Shown here in pieces: positions 15,836 to 23,469 of a DNA stretch of 43,547 bases. The notes below the pieces were generated by a model that saw only the letters and a list, made by a program, of their open reading frames with translations, made no database searches and was not told where the DNA came from. Each line of letters starts with the position of its first letter. Within the stretch, counting starts at the first letter, position 1. Location: positions 1-43,547 of the forward strand of contig JBBDST010000020.1 of assembly GCA_040904765.1 (NCBI GenBank). The letters are read 5' to 3'. The DNA comes from JBBDST01 sp040904765 (lineage in GTDB: Bacteria > Actinomycetota > Nitriliruptoria > Nitriliruptorales > Nitriliruptoraceae). The translations under genes and the position numbers were made by a program.

Positions 15836-16614
15836 TAAAAAGGCTGCACCGGCTGTTTGCGGCGGTACTCGTTGCCGCAGGCGTTGTTGTGCTGCCTAGT
15901 ACTCCTGCGCAAGCCGACCTGTCGTCTTGCGCAGGAGTACTGGTCGTTGTTGACGCGTCCGCCGCAGGTGGCGATGTGACAGTTCGGTGTGCTGCTGGCA
16001 CGCCAAGAACAGGTCTTGATGCGCTTACTGCAGCTGGGTTTGACTACACGTTTGTGCCCCGCATTCCCGGGATGGTGTGTCAGATCGACAACCGACCGGA
16101 TCCGTGCAACAACGCGCCTGCCAACGCATACTGGTCCTACTGGCACCGCGACGCGCAAGGCTCTTGGCGCTACGCCACTGAAGGTGCGGGAACATACCGC
16201 CCTGCTGCCGGCGACACCGAAGGGTGGGTGTTTGGCGAAGGTGATCAACCTCCCAAAATGGAAATCACACCAACCCGCGACGAGCCTTCTTCAACGACTG
16301 ACGACAATAAAGCCCCGTCGGCCACCCCACCAGCCGACACCAGCACGTCAACTGAGAATCCTTTGAAAGTAGATCGAGAGGAACCTTCCGATGACGTGAC
16401 TGCTCTTGAAGACAGCGACTATCCTGCCAGCGCAGAAGCAGCCAGTCCGGCGAACAGCGACAGCGACAGCGCTGATGGTGCCGCGACAACAGCACGTTTC
16501 ATTGACCGTTTTGTCGAAGAGCCTCGTCAACTGGTTGGTCTGCTCCTTGTCGTAATCGGTGTGGTTGCGCTGATCTCGGCACAACGCAGCCGTTCTCAAC
16601 GGCCACCTCAATGA
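15832..16614 (+). CDS. Membrane-tethered DUF4430 (transcobalamin C-domain-like) protein
   Basis: A 260-residue surface protein. It has a signal peptide (residues 1-28, cleavage near PAQA-D), then a DUF4430-like beta domain (about 31-135): TGLDALTAAGFDYTFVPR, then NAYWSYWHRDAQGSWRYATEGAG and DTEGWVFGEG. Four cysteines (33, 53, 83, 92) could form two disulfides. A Thr/Ser/Asp/Pro-rich linker (about 140-225) spans the wall, and a C-terminal helix (LVGLLLVVIGVVALISA) with a basic tail holds it in the membrane. DUF4430 is the bacterial counterpart of the C-terminal domain that closes over B12 in transcobalamin. Translation is coupled on both sides (GTGA, ATGA overlaps). I infer a docking or lid role for the ECF importer. 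Confidence 0.8.
   Translation: MIKRLHRLFAAVLVAAGVVVLPSTPAQADLSSCAGVLVVVDASAAGGDVTVRCAAGTPRTGLDALTAAGFDYTFVPRIPGMVCQIDNRPDPCNNAPANAYWSYWHRDAQGSWRYATEGAGTYRPAAGDTEGWVFGEGDQPPKMEITPTRDEPSSTTDDNKAPSATPPADTSTSTENPLKVDREEPSDDVTALEDSDYPASAEAASPANSDSDSADGAATTARFIDRFVEEPRQLVGLLLVVIGVVALISAQRSRSQRPPQ
15898..15941. repeat. Perfect 16-bp inverted repeat inside the DUF4430 gene
   Basis: AGTACTCCTGCGCAAG (15898-15913) and its exact reverse complement (15926-15941) flank a 12-nt spacer. The hairpin covers the codons around the signal-peptidase site, 66 nt after the GTG start. A 16-bp mismatch-free arm in coding DNA is unlikely by chance. It could pause ribosomes or polymerase, protect an mRNA end, or be a protein-binding site. 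No T-run follows it, so it is not a classical terminator. Confidence 0.9.
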
Positions 16615-17720
16615 CACGAGCGTTTCCACGCAACCTGCATCCTGCAGCCTGGTGGCTGTGGGCACTTGCTCTGCTCACCGCTGCAAGTCGCAGCACGAAC
16701 TTGGCCGTGTTAGCCATGATCCTCACGGTCGCATGGGTGGTGGTGAAACGGCGACGCAGTGATGCGCCGTGGGCACGCGCCTTTCGTCTGTTTTTGCGTC
16801 TCGGATTGATTGTTCTAGCGATCCGGTTTGTCGCTCAAGTGCTTTTTGGGATGCCGATCGGCGCGCCAGTGCTGTTCACACTGCCAGAAATCGGGTTGCC
16901 TCGCTGGGCCGCCGGAATCACGTTTGGCGGGCCAGTCACTGCACCCAGCGTGCTGGCTGCGTTTGCTGATGGCGCACGCCTTGCGGTGATGTTGGCGTTG
17001 ATTGGTGCGGCCAACACGCTGGCGAATCCAAAGCGCCTGCTGGCTTCACTGCCAGCCGCCTTATACGAAGTTGGGGTTGCGGTCGTAGTCGCGCTGTCGT
17101 TTGCGCCGTCGCTGATTGTTGCAGTCGGCCGGGTGCGTGAAGCTAGGCGCCTTCGCGGTCGCAACGACCGGGGCATCCGGGGCGTGCTGACGGTTGCCGC
17201 GCCCGTGCTTGAAGATGCGTTAGAACGTTCCCTTGCGTTGGCGGCGGCGATGGATTCGCGCGGCTACGGGCGGCGCGGTCCGGTCAGTTCGCGCATGAAT
17301 ACGGTAACAACCATGCTGTTTAGCGCAGGGCTTGTCGGGATCGCCCTGGGATTATTTGGGTTGCTCGACAGTTCTACCCCGTCGCTGGTCACAGTGGTCG
17401 CGTTGGCATGTGGCGTAACGGCAGCTGCGGGCGGATTGGCGTTAGCCGGAAAGCGTGGTGTGCGGACCCGCTACCGGCCTGACCGGTGGGATAGGCCAGA
17501 ACAGTTAACGGCCGGTGTCGCCTTGATCGCGGCCGGCATCACCGTATGGGCCAGTTTTGCTGATCCGGCGGCGTTAAACCCGCCGATCGGTGTGCTTGCC
17601 TGGCCGGCTATGCCACTGCCGGTTGTCGGGGCGCTGCTGTTAGCGGCAGCTCCGGCATTTGTGACACCACCGCCGGTGCTAACCCAAGAAGCAGAACCGA
17701 CGTTTGAGGCGACACGATGA
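16611..17720 (+). CDS. ecfT: ECF transporter transmembrane coupling subunit EcfT
   Basis: A 369-residue membrane protein, the energy-coupling scaffold between the ATPases and the vitamin-binding S component. Hydrophobic helices at the N terminus are followed by the cytoplasmic coupling region with two short Arg motifs: REARRLRGRNDRG and AAAMDSRGYGRRG (the family's A-R-G type signatures). The C-terminal part adds further helices (about 230-355), making it longer than the usual EcfT (about 260). It overlaps the genes on both sides by 4 bp. It is one gene of an operon controlled by a cobalamin riboswitch, so corrinoid is the expected cargo. Confidence 0.9.
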   Translation: MTRAFPRNLHPAAWWLWALALLTAASRSTNLAVLAMILTVAWVVVKRRRSDAPWARAFRLFLRLGLIVLAIRFVAQVLFGMPIGAPVLFTLPEIGLPRWAAGITFGGPVTAPSVLAAFADGARLAVMLALIGAANTLANPKRLLASLPAALYEVGVAVVVALSFAPSLIVAVGRVREARRLRGRNDRGIRGVLTVAAPVLEDALERSLALAAAMDSRGYGRRGPVSSRMNTVTTMLFSAGLVGIALGLFGLLDSSTPSLVTVVALACGVTAAAGGLALAGKRGVRTRYRPDRWDRPEQLTAGVALIAAGITVWASFADPAALNPPIGVLAWPAMPLPVVGALLLAAAPAFVTPPPVLTQEAEPTFEATR

Positions 17721-19330
17721 TCGAATTTCGTGACGTCACCGCGACATATCCTGACGCAACCCGTCCGACCATCAAAAACGTTCGGTTGCATGTTGATGAG
17801 GGCGAACTGTGTCTCGTAGTTGGGCGTACAGGAACCGGCAAAACGACTCTGCTGCGGCTAATCAACGGCCTATTTCCGCATTTCACCGGCGGAGTATTAA
17901 GCGGTCAAGTGACTGTGTGTGGGCGTGACACTGCCACCTCACGTCCGCGCGATCTTGCCGATCTGGTTGGAGTTGTCGGCCAAGACCCGCGGTCACATTT
18001 TGTTACCGACACGGTGGAAGATGAACTTGCCTACACGATGGAGTCGCTCGGGCTTGCTCCTGACGTGATGCGCCGCCGGGTCGAAGAAACACTTGATCTG
18101 CTGGGTTTGGTCGAATTGCGCCGCCGGCCTCTTGACACCCTTTCTGGCGGGCAACGCCAACGGGTCGCAATCGGTGCAGCATTAACCGCCCACCCGCGCA
18201 TTTTAGTGTTGGACGAACCAACTTCGGCGCTTGATCCGCCGGCGGCAGAAGACGTCCTAGCGGCACTGCAACGGCTCGTGCATGACCTGGCGATCACGGT
18301 TGTGATCAGCGAACATCGGCTTGAACGGGTCGTGCATTATGCCGACCGTGTGCTGTATCTGCCCGGTGACGGTTCGCTGCGTGACGGCGCTCCTGCCGAA
18401 ATTTTGAAAGACACGCCCGTTGCCCCACCCGTTGTTGAACTAGGTCGGATTGCCGGCTGGGATCCGCTGCCGTTGAGTGTGCGTGACGCTCGTCGGCGCG
18501 CCACGGCGTTACGAGACGCGCTCACTGCCTGCCCGAATGTTTCCCAAGCAACAAAAGCCTCCGTCACACCTGTGACCGTGGAACTCAATGATGTTCGGGT
18601 TGCCTATGGCAACCGTCCGGTGCTCAACGGGGTGAATTTGGCGTTTCATGCCGGCGAGATCACCGCACTCATGGGACGCAACGGGGCCGGCAAGACGACG
18701 CTTTTGCGTACGCTGGTCGGCTTGCACCGGCCGTTATCTGGAACCGTTGTCATCGGTGGTGTTGGCCCGCGAGCACTCTCTCCGAGCCTGCTTTTGCAGA
18801 GAATCGGTTTGGTTCCTCAAGACGCGGCCGATCTGTTGTATGCGGCCACCATCGCAGAAGAATGTGCGGCTGCTGATGAAGATGCTCACGCCACTCAAGG
18901 CACCTGTGCGGCACTACTGAACGAAATCGCACCCGACCTGTCATTCACACAAGCACCCCGTGACCTGTCGGAAGGCCAACGGTTAAGTGTGGTGTTGGCG
19001 ATTGTCATGACGGCTGCACCACAGGTGCTGCTGCTTGACGAACCGACCCGGGGGCTTGACTATCGGGCAAAAGAACGTTTAGCCAGTGTGCTGCGCCGCT
19101 TTGCCCGAGCCGGCACGACCGTCATCATCGCAACACACGATGTTGAACTCACTGCAGACTTGGCTTCACGGATGATTGTGCTGGCAGACGGCGATGTTGT
19201 GGTTGACGGCCACACGGCGGATGTGGCGGTGTCCTCCCCGGCGTTTGCCCCACAGATCGCCAAAGTGCTTGCGCCGCTGCCGTGGCTTACGGTTGGCGAC
19301 GTTGCCGAATCACTTGGGGTACTGCCGTGA
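17717..19330 (+). CDS. ecfA: Fused double ATPase of an ECF transporter (EcfA-EcfA')
   Basis: A 537-residue protein holding two ABC ATPase domains in one chain, which power the ECF importer. Domain 1 (about 1-240): Walker A GRTGTGKTTLL, signature LSGGQRQRVAI, Walker B ILVLDEPTSALD and switch His in ISEHRLE. Domain 2 (about 285-520): GRNGAGKTTLL, the signature as LSEGQRLSVVL, LLLDEPTRGLD and ATHD. In domain 2 the second Gly of LSGGQ is Glu, a deviation that may make the two ATP sites unequal. EcfA proteins are usually separate A and A' subunits; the fusion is common in actinobacterial ECF systems. The GTGA overlap with the next gene implies coupled translation. Confidence 0.95.
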   Translation: MIEFRDVTATYPDATRPTIKNVRLHVDEGELCLVVGRTGTGKTTLLRLINGLFPHFTGGVLSGQVTVCGRDTATSRPRDLADLVGVVGQDPRSHFVTDTVEDELAYTMESLGLAPDVMRRRVEETLDLLGLVELRRRPLDTLSGGQRQRVAIGAALTAHPRILVLDEPTSALDPPAAEDVLAALQRLVHDLAITVVISEHRLERVVHYADRVLYLPGDGSLRDGAPAEILKDTPVAPPVVELGRIAGWDPLPLSVRDARRRATALRDALTACPNVSQATKASVTPVTVELNDVRVAYGNRPVLNGVNLAFHAGEITALMGRNGAGKTTLLRTLVGLHRPLSGTVVIGGVGPRALSPSLLLQRIGLVPQDAADLLYAATIAEECAAADEDAHATQGTCAALLNEIAPDLSFTQAPRDLSEGQRLSVVLAIVMTAAPQVLLLDEPTRGLDYRAKERLASVLRRFARAGTTVIIATHDVELTADLASRMIVLADGDVVVDGHTADVAVSSPAFAPQIAKVLAPLPWLTVGDVAESLGVLP

Positions 19331-20121
19331 CCCACGCCAATGCGGTTCCGGTCACCCGTCGCGCGGCGGTTGTTCTTGGTGGCGTTTCACTAATTGGTGC
19401 GGCCCTGTTCACCTGGCCGCTGCTGATTGCAGCCGAAGCAACCGTAGCTGGCTGGCGTGACGCCCCGTTTTTGTTTGCCGTGCTGATCGCGTTATTACTG
19501 GCGGTAGCAGCCAGCGAAGTGTCCTCTGGCGGAATCGATGCCAAAGCCATCGCGGTCCTTGGGGTGCTGTCTGCGGTCGGTGCAGCGCTACGTCCCCTTG
19601 GGACCGGCATTGCCGGGTTTGAACCGGTATTTTTTCTGCTGATTTTGGCTGGTCGGGTATTCGGACCGGGTTTTGGATTTTTGCTCGGTGCAACCACCTT
19701 GTTTGCTTCGGCGTTAACTACCGCCGGGATCGGCCCGTGGCTGCCGTATCAGATGCTGGCTGCTGCCTGGATCGGTGCCGGTGCAGGCCTGCTACCGCCC
19801 TTGAGCGCACGCCTAGAACGGTATGTGCTGGCTGTCTACGCGGTGGTGGCGGCGTTGGCATACGGGCTTTTGATGAACCTGTCGTTTTGGCCGTTTGTGA
19901 TGGCCGGCGACACGGCAATCAGCTATGTGGCCGGCGCCCCGCTGATCGAAAACCTCACCCGCTTCATCCTATTTACGTTGGTTACTTCACTCGGGTTTGA
20001 TATTCCCCGTGCCGTATTGACCGCAGTGCTGGTGTTGATCACCGCCCCGACAGTGCTTCGTGTGTTGCGCCGTGCAGCACGTCGGGCGGCATTTCATGCG
20101 CCAGTCACATTCCAACCGTAA
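19327..20121 (+). CDS. ECF transporter S component, predicted corrinoid-specific
   Basis: A 264-residue membrane protein with about six helices, the substrate-binding subunit of the importer. It shows the S-component-like stretch FEPVFFLLILAGRVFGPG followed by FGFLLGATTLFASAL and GIGPWLPYQMLAAAWIGAG. The GTG start at 19327 overlaps the EcfA stop (GTGA); an in-frame ATG 45 bp earlier lies within ecfA and is less likely. With a cobalamin riboswitch, toroid protein and DUF4430 protein in the same operon, cobalamin or a precursor is the likely substrate, as for CbrT-type S components. Specificity cannot be read from sequence alone. Confidence 0.85.
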   Translation: MTHANAVPVTRRAAVVLGGVSLIGAALFTWPLLIAAEATVAGWRDAPFLFAVLIALLLAVAASEVSSGGIDAKAIAVLGVLSAVGAALRPLGTGIAGFEPVFFLLILAGRVFGPGFGFLLGATTLFASALTTAGIGPWLPYQMLAAAWIGAGAGLLPPLSARLERYVLAVYAVVAALAYGLLMNLSFWPFVMAGDTAISYVAGAPLIENLTRFILFTLVTSLGFDIPRAVLTAVLVLITAPTVLRVLRRAARRAAFHAPVTFQP

Positions 20122-20130
20122 CAGCGCCTG

Positions 20131-20388
20131 ATGGCGTTGCTTGTATGCCTCTTGGCGGGTTTGGCAGCAACCTAGGCCAATGACGGTCACAAACACGCCG
20201 CTGCCACCGTCGCCTGCTTCCAAACCGCGGCGCATGTTGCGTTTTGGGCGTACGCGTCAACTGACCCGCAGCAACCAATCGAACTGTGGCAAGTGAGTCT
20301 GCCCGGCTGTATCAAATCCGCCCCGATCGTGTGGGAAGGACGGATCTATGTCGGTTCGCGTGACGGTTTTCTGTATGGAATCAGCTGA
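20131..20388 (+). pseudogene. Remnant of a secreted PQQ-type beta-propeller gene
   Basis: Ten bases after the S-component stop, an ATG (20131) opens a signal-peptide-like segment MALLVCLLAGLAAT. TAG at 20173 interrupts it. The same frame then continues to a natural TGA at 20386, ending ELWQVSLPGCIKSAPIVW, EGRIYVGSRDGFLYGIS. That end is a typical last blade of PQQ-like (BamB-type) propeller proteins: 'W.....G.I.SAP.V..GR.YVGS.DG.LYG'. Everything between the signal and the last blade is missing, so both a nonsense mutation and an internal deletion occurred. Its position suggests it was the sixth gene of the B12 operon. Confidence 0.75.
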
Positions 20389-20786
20389 CCACACGCAACC
20401 ACACCTAAACCCATATCGCTCAGCCAAAACACGGCCTGTTGGCCAAACGCCCGCCCGATACGTACAAGCTCATCACAGGTAACACCAGTCACGAAAAAGC
20501 CGACTTCACGGTGTGTGCCGTCAGTAGCTGCACTCACCGTTGGTACATGCCACAACTGCCGGCGATGCAACAGCGCATGCAAAGCGCGACTGGCACGTGC
20601 GTTCAACGCTTCTGCTTGGGTGTAGCCCGGATTTGCTGCGGTGATAATCCCACCGGGCGTTGGAACGGTTCGTGGGGGACGTGCCCCGAACGTCAACGTC
20701 ACTGTGCCTGCCGGCAGGATGAGGGTGACAACGCTGGCGTGAAACGCAGCAAACATGTCGGTGGTGCCATAGGCGCTGTCGACCAT
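20346..20786 (-). CDS. DUF3293-like protein
   Basis: A 146-residue cytoplasmic protein of unknown function. TLTFGARPPRTVPTPG, then ITAANPGYTQAEALNARASRAL and GRAFGQQAVFWLSDMGLGVV fit DUF3293, whose members share 'T..NP....s..eN..r...L' and a terminal 'GR.FGQ.A..W'. I start at ATG 20786, 4 bp after the upstream stop; the frame is open further but lies inside the upstream gene. The last about 14 residues (GQLIPYRKPSREPT) are encoded antisense to the propeller remnant, so they are probably a tail acquired when the original stop was lost. Confidence 0.65.
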   Translation of the reverse strand: MVDSAYGTTDMFAAFHASVVTLILPAGTVTLTFGARPPRTVPTPGGIITAANPGYTQAEALNARASRALHALLHRRQLWHVPTVSAATDGTHREVGFFVTGVTCDELVRIGRAFGQQAVFWLSDMGLGVVACGQLIPYRKPSREPT

Positions 20787-20790
20787 CGGT

Positions 20791-22062
20791 CTAGCCCCAA
20801 CCGTCGGTGGCAAGTTTGCGCCGTAACTCGTCCGCGTCACCGCTGGTGGTTTGCTGCCACGAGTACAACGCGACCGATCCGGTCGAACGGATCGCCGCAT
20901 CAAGCTGCGCCAACGTGTCATCCACATCGTTCAAATAGCCCCCGACACCGCTCACGACATGTCCAGGCACGGCCGCATCAAGGACCGTTTGATAGGCCAG
21001 CCAGCCGGTGAACCATTCTGCATGTTCTGGTTGAGTGGCACGGAAATAGTTCATCGGAAATGCGACGTCAAGAATTCCTTCGGTAAGCCATGCATCCCAG
21101 GCTTGCAACGCATCCGTACCGGTGCGGGTCGCTGCCAGTATCCCGTCGGCCGGCGGTTGCCCCCAGCTAATGACCGCAGCCGAGAACACCACCCCGTTGG
21201 CGTGAGTGAGCGCATGCACGTCTCGCACTAACGCGGTAACTGCATCTTTTCGAAATGCCACAAATGCTGGGTCAGCCGGAACCGGTACGCCCGTATGCCC
21301 GGTTGTCGTGGCATAAGCCGCTAACGCGGCCGGGTTGTAGCCGGTCGTTATCCCGGCGTAACGCACATAATCAAGATGGACCCCGTCAACCGGGTAGCGC
21401 TGCAACAGTTCTTCAACCACAGCCAGCACGTGACGTTGTACTGCAGGCACCGCCGGATCGAGATATTCCATCCACGTCCCGTCATAGGTGCGAGATACCC
21501 AACGATCGTCAACCGCTGCTGTCAATCCGTGGTCAGTCCCAATCCAGCTGCCTTTAGGCCGGTCAAGTTCGTCATACACGGCATGCCAGGTCGGTGCGAT
21601 GCCATACCAAGCGTGCACCGCAATGCCGCGCGGTTGAGCGGCGGCAAGCACTGCAGCAAGCACGTCAAGGCCGGCTTCAACGTTCGGGTCGGTTGTGCGT
21701 GGCAGCACTGCCGAGGTGTAATAGGCGTCATGCCGGCGCGCGACCTGCACGATCAGCAGATTCACTCCTGCGTTCGCAGCCGCATCAACCATCGTCGTGA
21801 TACCTGCCGACGTTTTAAGCGTGTCGTCAAACAGATGTACCCAGGCCGCCCGTACGTCGCGTGGGATGGTTATTGTCGGCGCTTGAGTAACTGCCGGTGG
21901 GGCAGGTCCGGTATTAATCGGTGGGACTTCGACGGTTGCTGGCGACCCGTCGGTGGCGTCTTGGTTTACCGCTGTAGCACAGCTTGTGACGGCAACTAAA
22001 GCCAACAGCATGCCGGCGATCAGACGCGCGATGCGGCGCCGCCGCCTTGGTGTGTGTCGCAC
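20791..22062 (-). CDS. GHL10-type glycoside-hydrolase-like lipoprotein
   Basis: A secreted protein of about 423 residues in the YngK/GHL10 family, TIM-barrel proteins thought to act on wall or capsular glycans. A basic N terminus (RRRRRIARLIAG) is followed by a hydrophobic stretch ending in the lipobox LVAVTSC. The barrel opens with DVRAAWVHLFDD and holds GVNLLIVQVARRHDAYY. YPVDGVHLDYVRYAG is the best family signature, with the Asp expected in the active site. I place the start at GTG 22062; the frame extends to 22194, but that part overlaps the divergent MFS gene. A TATCCT box near 22112 (minus strand) could be its -10. It is probably co-transcribed with the DUF3293 gene. Confidence 0.8.
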   Translation of the reverse strand: MRHTPRRRRRIARLIAGMLLALVAVTSCATAVNQDATDGSPATVEVPPINTGPAPPAVTQAPTITIPRDVRAAWVHLFDDTLKTSAGITTMVDAAANAGVNLLIVQVARRHDAYYTSAVLPRTTDPNVEAGLDVLAAVLAAAQPRGIAVHAWYGIAPTWHAVYDELDRPKGSWIGTDHGLTAAVDDRWVSRTYDGTWMEYLDPAVPAVQRHVLAVVEELLQRYPVDGVHLDYVRYAGITTGYNPAALAAYATTTGHTGVPVPADPAFVAFRKDAVTALVRDVHALTHANGVVFSAAVISWGQPPADGILAATRTGTDALQAWDAWLTEGILDVAFPMNYFRATQPEHAEWFTGWLAYQTVLDAAVPGHVVSGVGGYLNDVDDTLAQLDAAIRSTGSVALYSWQQTTSGDADELRRKLATDGWG

Positions 22063-22157
22063 AGTGTCACGGTGGATGGTGGCAACCAAACTGTTAGAGA
22101 TCTGGAGAGTAGGATAAAGCCGGTCCGTCACAGATGCGCTCATCATTAGGGGGAGAG

Positions 22158-23432
22158 ATGAGTATCGAAATGCCAGCAACACCATCGCAGACACCTGAAG
22201 AACAGGAGCGCGCGCGGTTACAAAAGCGCACGGTACGCGTACTAACCGCTAGCCAAGTGCTGGGCGGTGTCGGGGTCGGGTCGGGCGTGTCGGTCGTTGG
22301 CTTATTGGCCTACGAACTTTCTGGCACCGCGGCACTGTCTGGCGTGTCAGCAACGGCGTCAACGATCGGGGCGGCTATCGCCGCACTGGTGATTGCCCGC
22401 CTTGCCGTACTACGTGGACGTCGACCTGGTCTTGTCACCGGCTACACGGTCGGGGCAGCAGGCGCAGCACTTGCGATCGTCGCGGCAGTACTGGGCGTGT
22501 TTTGGTTGCATGTCGTGTCGTCGATGGCTTTTGGCTGGTCGAATGCGTCCAACTTGCAAGCCCGGTATGCCGCGACCGACCTGGCTCCAGAAAACGCCCG
22601 AGCTCGTGCACTGTCAACCGTTGTTTGGGCAACCACCATCGGTGCGGTGCTCGGCCCCAACTTGACCGGGGTGGGCGGGCAAGTCGCAACCGCGCTTGGG
22701 CTTTCTCAACCGCTTGCGGGCGCCTACCTGTTCTCTTTGGTGTCGTTTACTTCCGCTGCTTTGGTGCAATTTATTTTCTTGCGACCTGACCCGCTGATGG
22801 TTGTACGCGAAGCATTGAATAGATCGCCCATACCGCCACCGATCGCCCAAGGTTGGAGTGGCGCAGTCCGTCTGATTCAAACCATCCCACAAGCCCGCAC
22901 GGCTGTTTATGGCATCACCGCAGCACACGCCACAATGGTAGGCATCATGGTGATGTCGCCCGTCCATATGGAAAATCATGGCGCCACATTGCAGTTGGTC
23001 GGCTTTGTGATTAGTGCCCACATTTTTGGCATGTGGGCGTTCAGTCCGATCGTTGGATGGCTTGCGGACCGCTACGGCCGACGCACCACACTATTTGCCG
23101 GTCTTGCCCAACTCGCTACATCTGCCGTGATGGCTGCGACGTTGGAACCAACTGGCCGAGTGTTGTTCCCGGTGGGAATGCTGCTCCTTGGTAGCGGCTG
23201 GTCATTCTGCCTGATCTCCAGTTCAACGATGCTGACAAACGCGGTTGAAACCGTTGACCGGCCGGCCGTACAAGGAGTCAGCGACCTTGCCATGAACCTG
23301 GCTGGTGCGCTTGGCGGCACACTTGCCGGTATTGTGCTGGCAATCGCCGGCTACCCGATTCTGGCTTTTGGGACCCTTTTGCTCCTGATAGCCCCCACCG
23401 TGTCGGCACTACGACTTCGCACCACGCCGTAA
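22158..23432 (+). CDS. Major facilitator superfamily transporter
   Basis: A 424-residue integral membrane protein with about 12 helices. GWLADRYGRRTTLFAGL is the MFS loop signature (G-x-L-a-D-r-x-G-r-r) in the second half; RLAVLRGRRPGLVTGY is its counterpart in the first half. The AGG-GGGAGAG ribosome site just before ATG 22158 decides the start over an in-frame codon 24 bp earlier. The N terminus is charged (EEQERARLQKRTVRV). No substrate can be assigned; such exporters often handle drugs or metabolites. mgtE follows 37 bp downstream on the same strand and may be co-transcribed. Confidence 0.88.
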   Translation: MSIEMPATPSQTPEEQERARLQKRTVRVLTASQVLGGVGVGSGVSVVGLLAYELSGTAALSGVSATASTIGAAIAALVIARLAVLRGRRPGLVTGYTVGAAGAALAIVAAVLGVFWLHVVSSMAFGWSNASNLQARYAATDLAPENARARALSTVVWATTIGAVLGPNLTGVGGQVATALGLSQPLAGAYLFSLVSFTSAALVQFIFLRPDPLMVVREALNRSPIPPPIAQGWSGAVRLIQTIPQARTAVYGITAAHATMVGIMVMSPVHMENHGATLQLVGFVISAHIFGMWAFSPIVGWLADRYGRRTTLFAGLAQLATSAVMAATLEPTGRVLFPVGMLLLGSGWSFCLISSSTMLTNAVETVDRPAVQGVSDLAMNLAGALGGTLAGIVLAIAGYPILAFGTLLLLIAPTVSALRLRTTP

Positions 23433-23444
23433 AGCTCAGTACGG

Positions 23445-23461
23445 CCGATCACCCCGATCGG
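23445..23461 (+). promoter_or_regulatory. Hairpin covering the mgtE ribosome-binding site
   Basis: CCGATC-acccc-GATCGG forms a 6-bp hairpin whose 3' arm takes in the first bases of the mgtE GGAG ribosome site (23460-23463). It might modulate translation of mgtE; no T-run follows, so a terminator is unlikely. An M-box type Mg riboswitch cannot fit in the 37-bp gap. Confidence 0.35.
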
Positions 23462-23469
23462 AGTGAACA

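Noticed and set aside
22063..22194. N-terminal extension of the GHL10-type protein
   Set aside because: It would overlap the divergent MFS start and its ribosome site, and places extra residues before the Arg-rich lipoprotein signal.
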